The notes below the pieces were generated by a model. It ran no database searches. It saw only the letters and a program-made list of their open reading frames with translations, and had not been told where the DNA came from. From Candidatus Porisulfidus sp. TsSOB (GTDB lineage: Bacteria > Pseudomonadota > Gammaproteobacteria > Poriferisulfidales > Poriferisulfidaceae), in contig MRSX01000007.1 in assembly GCA_002631715.1 (NCBI GenBank), forward strand, positions 29,147 to 93,146: a stretch of DNA of 64,000 nucleotides, written 5' to 3'. The position numbers and the translations under genes were made by a program. Below are positions 9,863 to 17,097 of the stretch, piece after piece; the stretch's first letter is position 1, and each line of letters begins with the position of its first letter.

Positions 9863-11160
9863 CGTCCGGTCCGCTCGCCCAGTTGTTCCAGCGTCATGCG
9901 CTCCTTTTTCACTGTAGCATGTTCCAGCACCCAGCGAATGATGGCGTCCCAAGTCGCCTCGCGTTGCAGGTGCCCGCGTACATCCGGATTCTGTCGCGCA
10001 TTGCGCCGGGCCGCCGCCGAATCCTTGAACTGTCCGGCATAGGCAGTCTCGATCCGTTTTTGATCCTCTTCGGTCGGCTCCGCTCCGCTCGACGCGCGCA
10101 ACGCCTGAAACGCCGTGATTCGCTGGGCATCCGACAGCGCCATCTGGTGAATCGGGTGATCCCTGCCCAGTTCCTGCTCCGGCGGAATCCCCATTTCTTT
10201 CACGCGTACCGACAAGCACCATTCCCGAAGCGATTCGGGCACCGGCAATGCCGGCTCTTTCCCCGCCGCAAGACCCTGCGTGATCTGCCCGACCAAGTAC
10301 TCGCGCTGCATCTCCACCCGCCGGTAATCCAGGTGCGCGTGCACGGAATCCCGGATTGTCTCGCGCGTCGCGCCCGCACCGCCGCATTGTGTGAGCCACG
10401 CCGAATCCTCCCAGTCCGGCAACACGGCCTCGCGCACCTCCTGCACACGAACCCGGAACTGCCGGGTCTGCCCGGACAAGGGGTGTCCGTCGGCTCGTTC
10501 CGTAAAGGCCACCTGCGCCGATTTCTCGTCACCCGTGCTCATGCCCGTAAGATGTTCATGCAACTCTTCCAGCATCGTGCCCGGCTCCAGCACCAAGGCC
10601 ATGTCCGGGCTGTCCTCGACAATCTCCGCGAGCGTCTCGTCCATTCCGCAGGTTGCGTACTGGAACGCCACCTGATCGCCAGTCGCTGCCGGCCGCTCTA
10701 CTGCTTTCCACTCAACGGACTGGCGGCGTAGCCGCTCCATCCCTTCTTCCACCTCCGCATCTTCCACCGCGGCCTCGGGTTCGACCAATGTCAGCCCCGA
10801 GACCCTCGATTCCGCAAGCTCCGGATAGACATCGAACCGGGCTTGGTACTTCATCGGACGGTCTTCGCCGTATTCCTCCACCGTGACCCGCGGATCGACG
10901 ACTGGCTGCACTTTTTCCGCCGCCAGCGCCTCGCGCAGGGAATCGTTGGCCAGTTTCTCCACCACCTCGCCGTAGACCTGCGGGAGATGGCGCTGCCGAA
11001 CCACTTGCACCGGTATCTTGCCTGGGCGGAAACCCTTGATGCGCAGGGTCCGGGAAAGTTGGCGGAGGCGGTTCTCGACCTGTTCAACGAACTGCTGCTG
11101 CGGCACCGTGACCCGCAAGGCGCGCGCCGTCGATCCTAAAACTTCAAGAGAAACTTCCAT
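9859..11160 (-). CDS. tig: Trigger factor
   Basis: A 433-residue ribosome-associated chaperone and peptidyl-prolyl isomerase that meets nascent chains at the exit tunnel. The start [20 protein letters not shown] fits the family; the open frame upstream runs through the tRNA-Leu gene and is rejected. The ribosome-binding signature appears as [14 protein letters not shown] (residues about 44-58). The middle FKBP-like domain runs from about 155 to 240, and the C-terminal helical arms complete it. Its stop overlaps the clpP start by 4 bases, so the two are translationally coupled. Confidence 0.95.
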   Translation of the reverse strand: MEVSLEVLGSTARALRVTVPQQQFVEQVENRLRQLSRTLRIKGFRPGKIPVQVVRQRHLPQVYGEVVEKLANDSLREALAAEKVQPVVDPRVTVEEYGEDRPMKYQARFDVYPELAESRVSGLTLVEPEAAVEDAEVEEGMERLRRQSVEWKAVERPAATGDQVAFQYATCGMDETLAEIVEDSPDMALVLEPGTMLEELHEHLTGMSTGDEKSAQVAFTERADGHPLSGQTRQFRVRVQEVREAVLPDWEDSAWLTQCGGAGATRETIRDSVHAHLDYRRVEMQREYLVGQITQGLAAGKEPALPVPESLREWCLSVRVKEMGIPPEQELGRDHPIHQMALSDAQRITAFQALRASSGAEPTEEDQKRIETAYAGQFKDSAAARRNARQNPDVRGHLQREATWDAIIRWVLEHATVKKERMTLEQLGERTGR

Positions 11161-11183
11161 CGTTCTTGTTATGCGGGAGGATG

Positions 11184-11269
11184 TGGTGCGAAAGGAGAGA
11201 CTCGAACTCTCACGGGATAATCCCACTGGCACCTAAAGCCAGCGCGTCTACCAGTTCCGCCACTTTCGC
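11184..11269 (-). tRNA. tRNA-Leu (TAG)
   Basis: An 86-nt class II tRNA with encoded CCA. The acceptor GCGAAAG pairs with CTTTCGC, with discriminator A73. The anticodon loop TTTAGGT has anticodon TAG and G37. The variable arm is long. It lies just upstream of tig on the same strand. It is a useful in-window reference for the odd Leu-like tRNA at 13.2 kb. Confidence 0.95.
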
Positions 11270-11390
11270 CCTGTCGCGGACTTAATAGTATAAGGAATAG
11301 AGTTGGTCTGCCTCGAAGGAGCGCCTCAGATTCCCGCCCGCCCCCGGCGGTGCCGCGAAACCGAACGGAGGGGTGTCGACGCCTTCAACG

Positions 11391-11885
11391 TCACACCCCG
11401 CCCGCAAGCGTGACGATGGTTCCGACAACACCGGCGATGATGCCCGCACCAATCAGGAGACGCCAGTACATCGTGGCAAGCTGCTCCTGCATCTCCGCCC
11501 GCATCTCGTTGCGCATCTCACTACGCAAACTGTTGATCTCGTTGCGCATCTCACTACGCAAACTGTTGATCTCGCTACACATCTCACTGCGCAAACTGTT
11601 GATCTTGCTACACATCTCACTGCGCAGGCTGTCGATCTCGCCACGCAGGACAAGTCCCATCTTCTCCAGTTCGGTACGCAGGTCGTCCCTGACGGCATGC
11701 AGGTCGTCTCTCGTGGCGAACTCGACCTGCGAATCCCGTATGGTCTCGACGATGGCCACAGCCTGCTGCTCCCGAAATTCCGCTTCCTTCAGGTTCTCAA
11801 CTGCCTGCATTGTATCGAATTTGGGCGGACGCGGAGCGGACTGCTTGCGTGCATCGGAAGCGGATTTCTGAGCATTTGGATCCAT
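11391..11885 (-). CDS. Coiled-coil protein with hendecad repeats and C-terminal membrane anchor
   Basis: A 164-residue protein of unknown function. Residues 1-25 are polar, and 26-80 form a helix rich in charged residues. Residues 84-127 are four near-identical 11-residue units built on I-(D/N)-S-L-R-S-E-M-x-x-(K/E), a hendecad coiled-coil pattern. The C-terminus (about 141-162) is one hydrophobic helix ending IVTLAGGV. The overall plan, coiled coil then tail anchor, resembles DUF1640/CCDC90-like proteins, but I cannot assign a role. AAGGAG lies 9-10 nt upstream of the ATG. It is followed by a gap and the minus-strand tRNA-Leu. Confidence 0.75.
   Translation of the reverse strand: MDPNAQKSASDARKQSAPRPPKFDTMQAVENLKEAEFREQQAVAIVETIRDSQVEFATRDDLHAVRDDLRTELEKMGLVLRGEIDSLRSEMCSKINSLRSEMCSEINSLRSEMRNEINSLRSEMRNEMRAEMQEQLATMYWRLLIGAGIIAGVVGTIVTLAGGV
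11505..11636 (-). repeat. Four tandem 33-bp repeats inside the coiled-coil gene
   Basis: Four consecutive 33-bp units, each coding for an 11-residue hendecad (residues 84-127). Copies differ only at a few bases, for example AACTGTTGATCTCGTTGCGCATCTC-like blocks with changes near the unit ends. They are in frame, so gain or loss of units would keep the reading frame. Confidence 0.85.
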
Positions 11886-12002
11886 GGAAGTTCTCCTTAA
11901 GAACAGTCTTTCCTTGGCAGGATGGGCAATGACGAGACATCTTTCGGACTCATCCAGTGCAAATCCAAATCGTGCCTAAAAGGAAAGCAGAAAGCAAGAA
12001 AC

Positions 12003-12029
12003 AATGGTCTGAAAATTCCGACCATTTTT
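12003..12029. promoter_or_regulatory. Inverted-repeat element, copy 1 (upstream of the CPBP protease)
   Basis: AATGGTC and GACCATT flank a 10-nt centre (TGAAAATTCC) and are followed by T-rich sequence. A nearly identical element lies at 18671-18699, in the same orientation and also 50-90 bp upstream of a plus-strand gene. It could be an operator or an intrinsic terminator (7-bp stem then TTTTT). Confidence 0.5.
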
Positions 12030-12112
12030 CCTTGCCTTTTGGGCCTGTTTGGTGTAGTCGGTTCCATTTCCTCTAAAATCATGGGTTTCCGAAGATTGGT
12101 GAATCGATTCTC

Positions 12113-12961
12113 GTGCGAAGCTTCTGGACCTACGCTCTCCTGCTGCTCGCCGCACTGGCGGGCGGTGCTTTCCTGTGGGGCCTGGTCTATGCGGTTTGGC
12201 CGCTGCCGGTCCCGCACCACAAACTCGTCAAGTACGGTGCTTTGCTGGTTGCCGTCGTCGTGCTCGTGCTGTGGGCGCGACGCCGGGTTACCCGGGAGGC
12301 CCTCGGCCTGGGCGGCGGCATCGAATCCCTGTTCGTACAAGGGTTGGTCGCATTCTCCCTCACGGCCGCCCTGCTGATACCCCTATGGCTGTTCCTCCTT
12401 GAGATGAACGCGCGTTTCCTCGATCCCTGGATGTGGAGCCTGGAGTTGAGTTACAAGCTGGCTGGATACCTGATTGCGGCACTCGCCGTCGCGACAGTGG
12501 AAGAACTGTATTTCCGCGGTCTCCTGCTGTCCCGGGTGTCCGGCTATTGGTTGCCGCTGACCGCCTCGGCCCTGTTTTTCGCTGGCATCCATTTCCTCAA
12601 CCCGACGCCCGATTCGGGACTGGTGGACCAGTGGAACGGAGGATGGCTGCTACTTGCCAATGCCACACTCGACATGCCCGAACAATGGTTGGAGCAACTG
12701 CCCCGTCTGTCTCTTCTGCTTCTAATCGGCCTCGGTCTCGGTCTCGTGCGGCTGCGCACCGGCAGTCTGGCGTTCTGCATCGGCGCGCATGCCGCCATGG
12801 TGTTCAGCCTTAAATCCTTTCAGTTCTTCACTTACCCCGGTCCCTTCGGCCCCGCTTGGCTCGGCACCGATGCATCCGGTGGTTGGACCGGCGTCGCGTG
12901 GGTGGCTATTCTCGTCCTCGGGCTCTGGCACCTCTCCCCAAAACTCGGAAAAGTACCCTGA
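12113..12961 (+). CDS. CPBP family intramembrane metalloprotease
   Basis: A 282-residue multi-pass membrane protein starting at GTG. It has the three CPBP (Abi/CAAX-protease-like) motifs: EExxxR at residues 130-135 (EELYFR), FxxxH at 156-160 (FAGIH), and a late histidine in CIGAHAAMVF. At least six hydrophobic segments are visible. CPBP proteases cleave within or near membranes and have been tied to prenyl-protein processing, bacteriocin immunity and signalling; the substrate here is unknown. Before the adjoining transposon inserted, this gene lay directly upstream of the pil operon, and both are preceded by the same inverted-repeat element. Confidence 0.85.
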   Translation: MRSFWTYALLLLAALAGGAFLWGLVYAVWPLPVPHHKLVKYGALLVAVVVLVLWARRRVTREALGLGGGIESLFVQGLVAFSLTAALLIPLWLFLLEMNARFLDPWMWSLELSYKLAGYLIAALAVATVEELYFRGLLLSRVSGYWLPLTASALFFAGIHFLNPTPDSGLVDQWNGGWLLLANATLDMPEQWLEQLPRLSLLLLIGLGLGLVRLRTGSLAFCIGAHAAMVFSLKSFQFFTYPGPFGPAWLGTDASGGWTGVAWVAILVLGLWHLSPKLGKVP

Positions 12962-13011
12962 AACTAAGATTCAACACCTTTTTTTGTTCCATAACTCATT
13001 GATTTCAAAAA

Positions 13012-13019
13012 GATAAAAA
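13012..13019. repeat. Left target-site duplication of the IS1595-family transposon
   Basis: GATAAAAA immediately outside the left inverted repeat. The identical 8 bases lie immediately outside the right inverted repeat at 18666-18673. Eight-base AT-rich duplications are the rule for the IS1595 family. Confidence 0.93.
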
Positions 13020-13042
13020 GGGAATTACATACAAAGGTTGAC
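13020..13042 (+). repeat. Left terminal inverted repeat of the transposon
   Basis: A 23-bp end matching the reverse complement of 18643-18665 except for one C/T difference at the ninth position. It reads inward from GGGAATTA to GGTTGAC. Confidence 0.93.
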
Positions 13043-13136
13043 GGGATGAACAGAGTGAGCGCGACACGCAGGATCGCCTCGACGACCTGTTTCGGTCGAT
13101 GATCGGCAAGACGGTCACCTACAGGGAGCTGACGGG

Positions 13137-13156
13137 TTAGATTTGCGGTATAATCC
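13137..13156 (+). promoter_or_regulatory. Repeated promoter-like module, copy 1
   Basis: TTAGATTTGCGGTATAATCC contains a consensus TATAAT. The same 20 bp with one change occurs at 16331-16350 inside the same transposon. A ribosome-binding-like CTTGGAGGCA follows at 13167, as it does upstream of the 80-residue gene at 17411, but no open frame follows here. It may be the front end of a lost cargo gene. Upstream (13043-13140) an open frame without an obvious start ends in SMIGKTVTYRELTG and a TAG stop and may be another fragment. Confidence 0.4.
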
Positions 13157-13214
13157 CCCGAACCGGCTTGGAGGCATTAGACCGAAAAGACGGCGTTATA
13201 ATATCTATCGCATG

Positions 13215-13301
13215 TGCCGCTGGTGGGATTCGAACCCACAAGACCCGAAAGGGTCACTGGAGTGAGAGTCCAGCGTGTATACCAGCTTCCACCACAGCGG
13301 C
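13215..13301 (-). tRNA. Chimeric tRNA: Leu-type class II body with Glu anticodon CTC
   Basis: An 87-nt perfect cloverleaf without encoded CCA. Acceptor GCCGCTG pairs with CAGCGGC, with discriminator A73. The D-stem is GTG/CAC with a loop containing A14, A15, GG and A21. The anticodon stem CTGGA/TCCAG is fully paired with loop CTCTCAC: U33, anticodon CUC, A37. The variable arm T-GACCC-TTTC-GGGTC-TT has a 5-bp stem and the two 3' unpaired bases of tRNA-Leu, giving A15-U48. The T-arm is GTGGG-TTCGAAT-CCCAC. Everything outside the anticodon loop is Leu-type; the loop equals that of tRNA-Glu. CUC decodes GAG. Leucyl-tRNA synthetase of bacteria generally does not read the anticodon, so leucylation is plausible but unproven. 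It lies inside the transposon, downstream of a GC-rich hairpin. Confidence 0.85.
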
Positions 13302-13330
13302 ACAGTTGGATTCCGGATATTCTAACAAGG

Positions 13331-13356
13331 AGACGGCGCCCACTCGGGCGCCGTCT
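13331..13356 (-). terminator. GC-rich hairpin between cargo operon and chimeric tRNA
   Basis: An 11-bp perfect stem AGACGGCGCCC/GGGCGCCGTCT with a 4-nt loop. It starts 7 bp beyond the stop of the minus-strand membrane protein gene and ends 29 bp before the tRNA 5' end. There is no clean T-run on either strand, so it could be a weak terminator or an RNA-processing structure. Confidence 0.45.
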
Positions 13357-13363
13357 CTGTGTG

Positions 13364-13714
13364 TCATACCATTAATCTTTCTTTGGACTTTCTGGCGTAT
13401 TGCCCAAAAGTCACCCATAGAGATAGGAAGAATAAAAGAGGCAAGCAACCTGGTGCCGCAATCAGAATACCGGCCCACCACGGCCAGCCCAACACATCTA
13501 CTACCCCGAAGTATGACCCGATAGCAAGCGGGAGCATGGATCTGGCAACCGCCGCCATCCCTACCGCCACCAACCCCCATACGGGTCCTAAATGATAGTC
13601 AATTCCGATCCAGCCGATATACAGCTGGAACATGAGTACGGCAAAATACAATAAGCCCAGAACGGCCACCAGAAGATACACCCCTGCCACACCGAGGAAA
13701 GCCCAGACTTTCAT
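13364..13714 (-). CDS. Small multi-pass membrane protein (transposon cargo)
   Basis: A 116-residue protein I do not recognise. It has hydrophobic segments near residues 5-30, 42-68 and 80-103, consistent with three or four membrane helices, and ends in a basic tail YARKSKERLMV. It is the last of three minus-strand genes in the transposon, 28 bp after the preceding secreted-protein gene, and is followed by a GC-rich hairpin. Confidence 0.6.
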   Translation of the reverse strand: MKVWAFLGVAGVYLLVAVLGLLYFAVLMFQLYIGWIGIDYHLGPVWGLVAVGMAAVARSMLPLAIGSYFGVVDVLGWPWWAGILIAAPGCLPLLFFLSLWVTFGQYARKSKERLMV

Positions 13715-13742
13715 CCGGATTCGGGTTGCGTGGATAACCCGG

Positions 13743-14057
13743 TCAGTATTTAGGCAGCGAGTTGTAGCACTCCGCCCGAGCGGCGTCGTTGCCGCCGATC
13801 AGCTCGCATCCGTACCGCTGGACGCCGTAGTCGCGGGCGCCCCTCTGGCGCTCGTACATATCCGCCGCGTCGCGCTCGCGTTGCATCCAATCGTCGATGT
13901 ACTGCTGGGAGTCGTGTTGTTTCGGTTGATACTGATAGGTGCCGCAGGGTGTTACGCGGGGCACCCCATACTGGTCATAGACGATCTGGCCGCAGGCTAG
14001 GGCCGCGTCCGCAAACAGGAACATCGCGGCGGCCAGAAGTGTGATTTGTGGTTTCAT
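13743..14057 (-). CDS. Small secreted protein with cysteines (transposon cargo)
   Basis: A 104-residue protein with a Sec signal peptide (MKPQITLLAAAMFLFADAALA, cleavage about residue 21). The mature part has four cysteines (ACGQ, TPCG, YGCE, AECY), suggesting disulphides in the periplasm, and is rich in Tyr, Gln and Arg. No family recognised. It lies 9 bp after the upstream gene, so the two are probably co-transcribed. AGGAG precedes the ATG. Confidence 0.6.
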   Translation of the reverse strand: MKPQITLLAAAMFLFADAALACGQIVYDQYGVPRVTPCGTYQYQPKQHDSQQYIDDWMQRERDAADMYERQRGARDYGVQRYGCELIGGNDAARAECYNSLPKY

Positions 14058-14066
14058 GATTGCCTC

Positions 14067-14408
14067 CTAACGGTTTCCCCTAGTGCTCATCGCTCTGGAG
14101 TCGCAACCGGCATCCGTCGCCATTGCGGCTTGGGAATCCAAGGCCGCCTGAACTTCGCGCCGCAACTTCAACAGATACAAGTACGGGTTGACTTGCGAGA
14201 TGGTGCCGCTCTTGACGTCACTGATGCCCTGTGCGTCGATGCTGATGTGGATGAGATGCAACAGGGACCCGAACACGCCACCGGCGTAGGCAAGCCTGTC
14301 GCACCCGGTCAGGGCGTAGGTGCTGTCCTTAACCCCCGTGGTGGTCTGGGGTTGCGCCCATGCGAACGAGCACACTGTCAGGGACAGTGCGATAACAAAT
14401 GACTTCAT
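14067..14408 (-). CDS. Small secreted protein (transposon cargo)
   Basis: A 113-residue protein starting at the ATG with AAGGAG about 8 nt upstream; a longer in-frame opening lacks a signal. A signal peptide MKSFVIALSLTVCSFAWAQ is followed by a mature region with two cysteines (TGCDRL, AGCDSR). No family recognised. It is the first gene of a three-gene minus-strand unit; all three products appear to be envelope proteins. Confidence 0.55.
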   Translation of the reverse strand: MKSFVIALSLTVCSFAWAQPQTTTGVKDSTYALTGCDRLAYAGGVFGSLLHLIHISIDAQGISDVKSGTISQVNPYLYLLKLRREVQAALDSQAAMATDAGCDSRAMSTRGNR

Positions 14409-14886
14409 GATCAGAACTCCTTTTGCGATGAGTTTGATATAGTGAGTGCCATGCAGAAGCAGCCGGAAACACCCGCGTGTCGGGTCGCCCGCTGAATACA
14501 ACAGCCCGCAACAGGCCGAGGGTCGCACCCGAAGCCGGGTGAACAGGCGGGGTTTTCGTTTCCGGAAGCTTTTGCAACGACCCGGCCACCCATCTCCTCA
14601 AATGGTGAACAACCGGATCGAAACAAACAAACAGCATGGCTTCCGTGCCCGCCGAAAGGTCGTCGGGCCACGCAAAAGCCTTCGAGATTTACAAAGCCTC
14701 CCGCTTGTTTACCGCGCCAGGGGGCGACTGTAAACAGCCCCCCCCTGCAACGGCTATTTTATTCAGCGAGTGGCCCGACTAAAAAGGGCATCCCGGCAGC
14801 TTTTGCGTTTGGGATAATAGCACAAATCCGCAATGTGAGTAAGTGTGATATATTTCGCCCCGCAAAATCTTTCAGAGGGCTGTCCC
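14409..14886. other. Divergent intergenic region inside the transposon
   Basis: Short open frames occur on both strands, but none has a convincing start, family match or codon pattern. It must hold the promoters of the diverging secreted-protein unit and lipoprotein gene. A GATAAT at 14813-14818 on the plus strand is a possible -10 for the lipoprotein gene. Confidence 0.5.
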
Positions 14887-15618
14887 ATGAATCACGAAAC
14901 TCCTTTTTGGCATCTCGCCATTATTCTTTCTGTCGCCTTGCTCCTGCCGGCCTGCGGAGGCGGCGGGGGCGGATCCAGCTCTTCCTCCCTGCCGGATGCG
15001 TCCGGGATGGAGAACGCGGAAATGCCCGACGTCTTCACCCCCGGACTGATCGAACTTCTGGAGGGAGAGGTGGATGACACCATCACCGGCTACTTCGCTC
15101 CGGGCGCGGGGCGGATAACAAGTCCGAAGGGCGACCTTTGGGGCTATTGGGCGAAGGATCCGGAAGGGCACTTCCTGTTCGCCATCGAGACGGATTCCGA
15201 TGACCCGAACTCCAATCTTCATTACTGGGGGCACGAGAGCGGAAGCCGGCCCAGCACGGTGAATTCTTCCGGTACGCTGACATGGACAGGGAAGATACGC
15301 GGATCGGACTTCGATGGGGATGATTTCAAAGGGGATATAAGCCTGTCAATGGACTTGGATGCGGCGGATCCAGACCTGCTGGACATCGCGTTGACCAACA
15401 TTACCTTGTCGGCCCTGATTCCCTCATCCCTCGAATACAGCGATGTTGCGGTTGGGGCTGACGGCAGCATAGACCACCATATTGGCGGCGACATGGACAA
15501 CCGGATCGAGGCCAAGTTCTACGGGGACGAGCATGAAGGCATTGCCGGGTCAATAGCTGATCGAAGGAGCGGCTACGACATCGACTTCGGCATGTTCGGA
15601 GCCGTGCGGACGGAATAG
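14887..15618 (+). CDS. Lipoprotein with TbpB-like C-terminal domain (transposon cargo)
   Basis: A 243-residue protein. The signal peptide ends in the lipobox LLPAC (Cys about residue 22), followed by a Gly/Ser-rich linker. The rest is acidic and beta-rich. Its end, HEGIAGSIADRR...DFGMFGAVR, has the look of transferrin-binding-protein-B-like barrels, where an HxGxxG-type segment precedes the last strands. TbpB-like lipoproteins bind host iron proteins or act as surface lipoproteins; this one is short and lacks the duplicated lobes, so I infer only an outer-membrane surface lipoprotein. AGAGGG lies 6 nt upstream of the ATG. Confidence 0.6.
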   Translation: MNHETPFWHLAIILSVALLLPACGGGGGGSSSSSLPDASGMENAEMPDVFTPGLIELLEGEVDDTITGYFAPGAGRITSPKGDLWGYWAKDPEGHFLFAIETDSDDPNSNLHYWGHESGSRPSTVNSSGTLTWTGKIRGSDFDGDDFKGDISLSMDLDAADPDLLDIALTNITLSALIPSSLEYSDVAVGADGSIDHHIGGDMDNRIEAKFYGDEHEGIAGSIADRRSGYDIDFGMFGAVRTE

Positions 15619-15697
15619 GCGGTTTATCTTAGCTAGCCATCCTTGGCATAATAGCGGTTGGGGATATTCGATCATTCCTGATAGGAGGGGTGTGAAC

Positions 15698-16033
15698 ATG
15701 AGAAAGCTGCATGTACTTCTATATTCCGCCAAAGATGGCGGCTGGGTCGCCCAATGCCTAGAGCATAATATTATGGCTCAAAGCGACTCAATCAAGGGGG
15801 CTAAAAAAGAATTTGAATTTGCCCTTAAAGCAGAGTTGAAGTTTCTTTCAGAACACGGCATGACACTAGATGATGTGGCTCCTGCGCCGCAAGAGTTTTG
15901 GGCAAGATATAATGTGGCAAATGACGAAATTACTTTCTTTATGTTGTTAAAAGCTATCTTGCTACATATTTTTAAGCCTGTTGAAAAACCGCCTATTTTC
16001 ACTTTTACGAGGGAGTCCAGACTGGCCGGATAA
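15698..16033 (+). CDS. HicB-like protein (transposon cargo)
   Basis: A 111-residue protein whose first 60 residues have the HicB partial-RNase-H pattern: LHVLLYSAKDGGWVAQCLEHNIMAQ followed by a helix. No HicA-type RNA-binding toxin precedes it. The C-terminus has a hydrophobic stretch (FFMLLKAILLHIF), not usual for HicB. AGGAGG lies 9 nt upstream of the chosen ATG; an in-frame GTG at 15692 is possible. The gene and its partner are clearly more AT-rich than the surroundings, which points to a separate origin. Confidence 0.5.
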   Translation: MRKLHVLLYSAKDGGWVAQCLEHNIMAQSDSIKGAKKEFEFALKAELKFLSEHGMTLDDVAPAPQEFWARYNVANDEITFFMLLKAILLHIFKPVEKPPIFTFTRESRLAG

Positions 16034-16038
16034 ACTCG

Positions 16039-16317
16039 GTGCCAGCCCGTATTTTTGAAAATAACAAGACCTCCTACAAGGCGGTGGTGGACAAGTGCAT
16101 TCGTGATTACGGCGCAAGCCCTTCTAGCGTGCTATTGGACGATGAGGATAATTATGGAAATTCGGAAGTCGAGTTCCTAGAAAGAGAGGTCAATGGGAAA
16201 ACAGAGTACGCCAGACTGCCATCTTTACCAGATAAAGACTGTCTGTTCCCGCTAGAGTCCCTAAAGCATTTATGCGAAAAACTGGATATCCCGTTTGATG
16301 CTTTCGAGTTCGAATAG
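16039..16317 (+). CDS. Unknown protein paired with HicB-like gene (transposon cargo)
   Basis: A 92-residue acidic protein starting at GTG, 5 bp after the HicB-like stop, so it is probably translationally coupled. No family recognised. It is AT-rich like its partner. The pairing suggests a two-gene functional unit; a toxin-antitoxin role is only a guess. Confidence 0.5.
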   Translation: MPARIFENNKTSYKAVVDKCIRDYGASPSSVLLDDEDNYGNSEVEFLEREVNGKTEYARLPSLPDKDCLFPLESLKHLCEKLDIPFDAFEFE

Positions 16318-16330
16318 GTTCTATTTCTTT

Positions 16331-16350
16331 TTAGATTCGCGGTATAATCC
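16331..16350 (+). promoter_or_regulatory. Repeated promoter-like module, copy 2
   Basis: TTAGATTCGCGGTATAATCC differs from 13137-13156 at one base of 20 and includes a consensus TATAAT. It lies about 50 bp upstream of the small overlapping gene run that starts at 16397, and fits as its promoter. Confidence 0.55.
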
Positions 16351-16396
16351 TACAAATGCAACGCAAAGGATCCACTGAAAATCTCTCTGGGGGCAA

Positions 16397-16561
16397 ATGC
16401 ACTTTCTTTCCCTTGTGTTCCTCTACACGGCGATTCTGATGGGTCTGGCCGGGATGGCGGACTGGTGCAGGGATTCGGACTTGTGGCCATTGCTGGCCTT
16501 GCTGTCGGTCGGGACGATGTCTTTGTGGGCGACGATTAAAGCGGCTACAAGGGACAAATGA
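16397..16561 (+). CDS. Small two-helix membrane protein (transposon cargo)
   Basis: A 54-residue protein starting MHFLSLVFLYTAILMG. Two hydrophobic segments (residues about 3-20 and 29-47) are separated by a short polar loop DWCRDSD, and the end is basic. Its TGA overlaps the next gene's ATG by 4 bases. No family recognised. The overall plan is holin-like but far too generic to assign. Confidence 0.5.
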   Translation: MHFLSLVFLYTAILMGLAGMADWCRDSDLWPLLALLSVGTMSLWATIKAATRDK

Positions 16562-16833
16562 AGATGAATAGGATACTTCTCGCTTTCTCTGCCGCTTTGT
16601 TCCTTGCATCCTGCACGGCGACCCAGTCCATGAAGCTGGCCAACGATTCGGTGCACATCAAGTACGAACGGGCTTCCGTGTTCCTGGCCGAGCCTGATCT
16701 TGAGGATATGCGCGAAGAAGCGGTCAAACGTTGCGCGACGGACGAGCCCACGTTGGTGGCCGACACCTGTTCGTGGAACAACGGGTTCTTCTGCTACGCG
16801 TGGACGTTCATCTACGACTGCCGCAACCTGTAG
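16558..16833 (+). CDS. Small lipoprotein (transposon cargo)
   Basis: A 91-residue protein with a lipoprotein signal: MKMNRILLAFSAALF then the lipobox LASC (Cys about residue 19). The mature part has several more cysteines near the C-terminus (KRCATD, DTCSW, FFCYAW, YDCRNL). It overlaps the preceding membrane-protein gene by 4 bases. No family recognised. Confidence 0.6.
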   Translation: MKMNRILLAFSAALFLASCTATQSMKLANDSVHIKYERASVFLAEPDLEDMREEAVKRCATDEPTLVADTCSWNNGFFCYAWTFIYDCRNL

Positions 16834-16851
16834 GCTGGAGGAGGCTCTGCC

Positions 16852-16989
16852 ATGTCCAAGCCCGACCTGAAAGGCGACGCTGACCTGCTCGGCAAGGCGC
16901 TCCGCAAGGCTTACGAGGATCCTCGGGCAAAGGCGGCCAGGCAGAAGAAAGAAGTCCCTGAACCCATCAAGAAGCCACCGGGCAAGTAG
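16852..16989 (+). CDS. 45-residue basic protein (transposon cargo)
   Basis: A short protein MSKPDLKGDADLLGKALRKAYED ending in a Lys/Pro-rich tail. GGAGGAG lies 7-8 nt upstream of the ATG, good support for translation. Its GDADLLGKALRKAY segment matches GSADLLAKALRDVF in the 80-residue protein encoded at 17411, so the two share a module. Confidence 0.5.
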   Translation: MSKPDLKGDADLLGKALRKAYEDPRAKAARQKKEVPEPIKKPPGK

Positions 16990-16992
16990 TCC

Positions 16993-17097
16993 GTGGACGA
17001 ACCCAAAAGCCCTCCGGGATCCGCCATCTTCCTTATCGTCGTGCTGATCGCCCTCGCGGGCTGGCTGGCGGCGCTGGCTTTCTTTCTCCTGGGATGA
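16993..17097 (+). CDS. 34-residue single-pass membrane peptide (transposon cargo)
   Basis: A GTG-started peptide with a Pro-rich N-terminus (DEPKSPPGS) and one long hydrophobic helix (AIFLIVVLIALAGWLAALAF). It starts 3 bp after the upstream stop, and its TGA overlaps the next ATG, so coupled translation is likely. Too short for homology assignment. Confidence 0.4.
   Translation: MDEPKSPPGSAIFLIVVLIALAGWLAALAFFLLG

Noticed and set aside
9863..10399. Long N-terminal extension of clpP
   Set aside because: It runs antiparallel in frame terms through tig, lacks ClpP homology and is Gly/Arg/Ala-rich as expected of an alternate frame; the MTDIKSQ start fits the family.
11505..11636. Regular 33-bp repeats that could be read as a CRISPR array
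   Set aside because: There are no spacers between units, the repeats are contiguous and in frame with the coiled-coil gene, and no cas genes are present.
13168..13524. A 118-codon plus-strand protein at 13.2 kb
   Set aside because: It covers the tRNA and the GC-rich hairpin; translation resembles no protein and the RNA structures explain the sequence.
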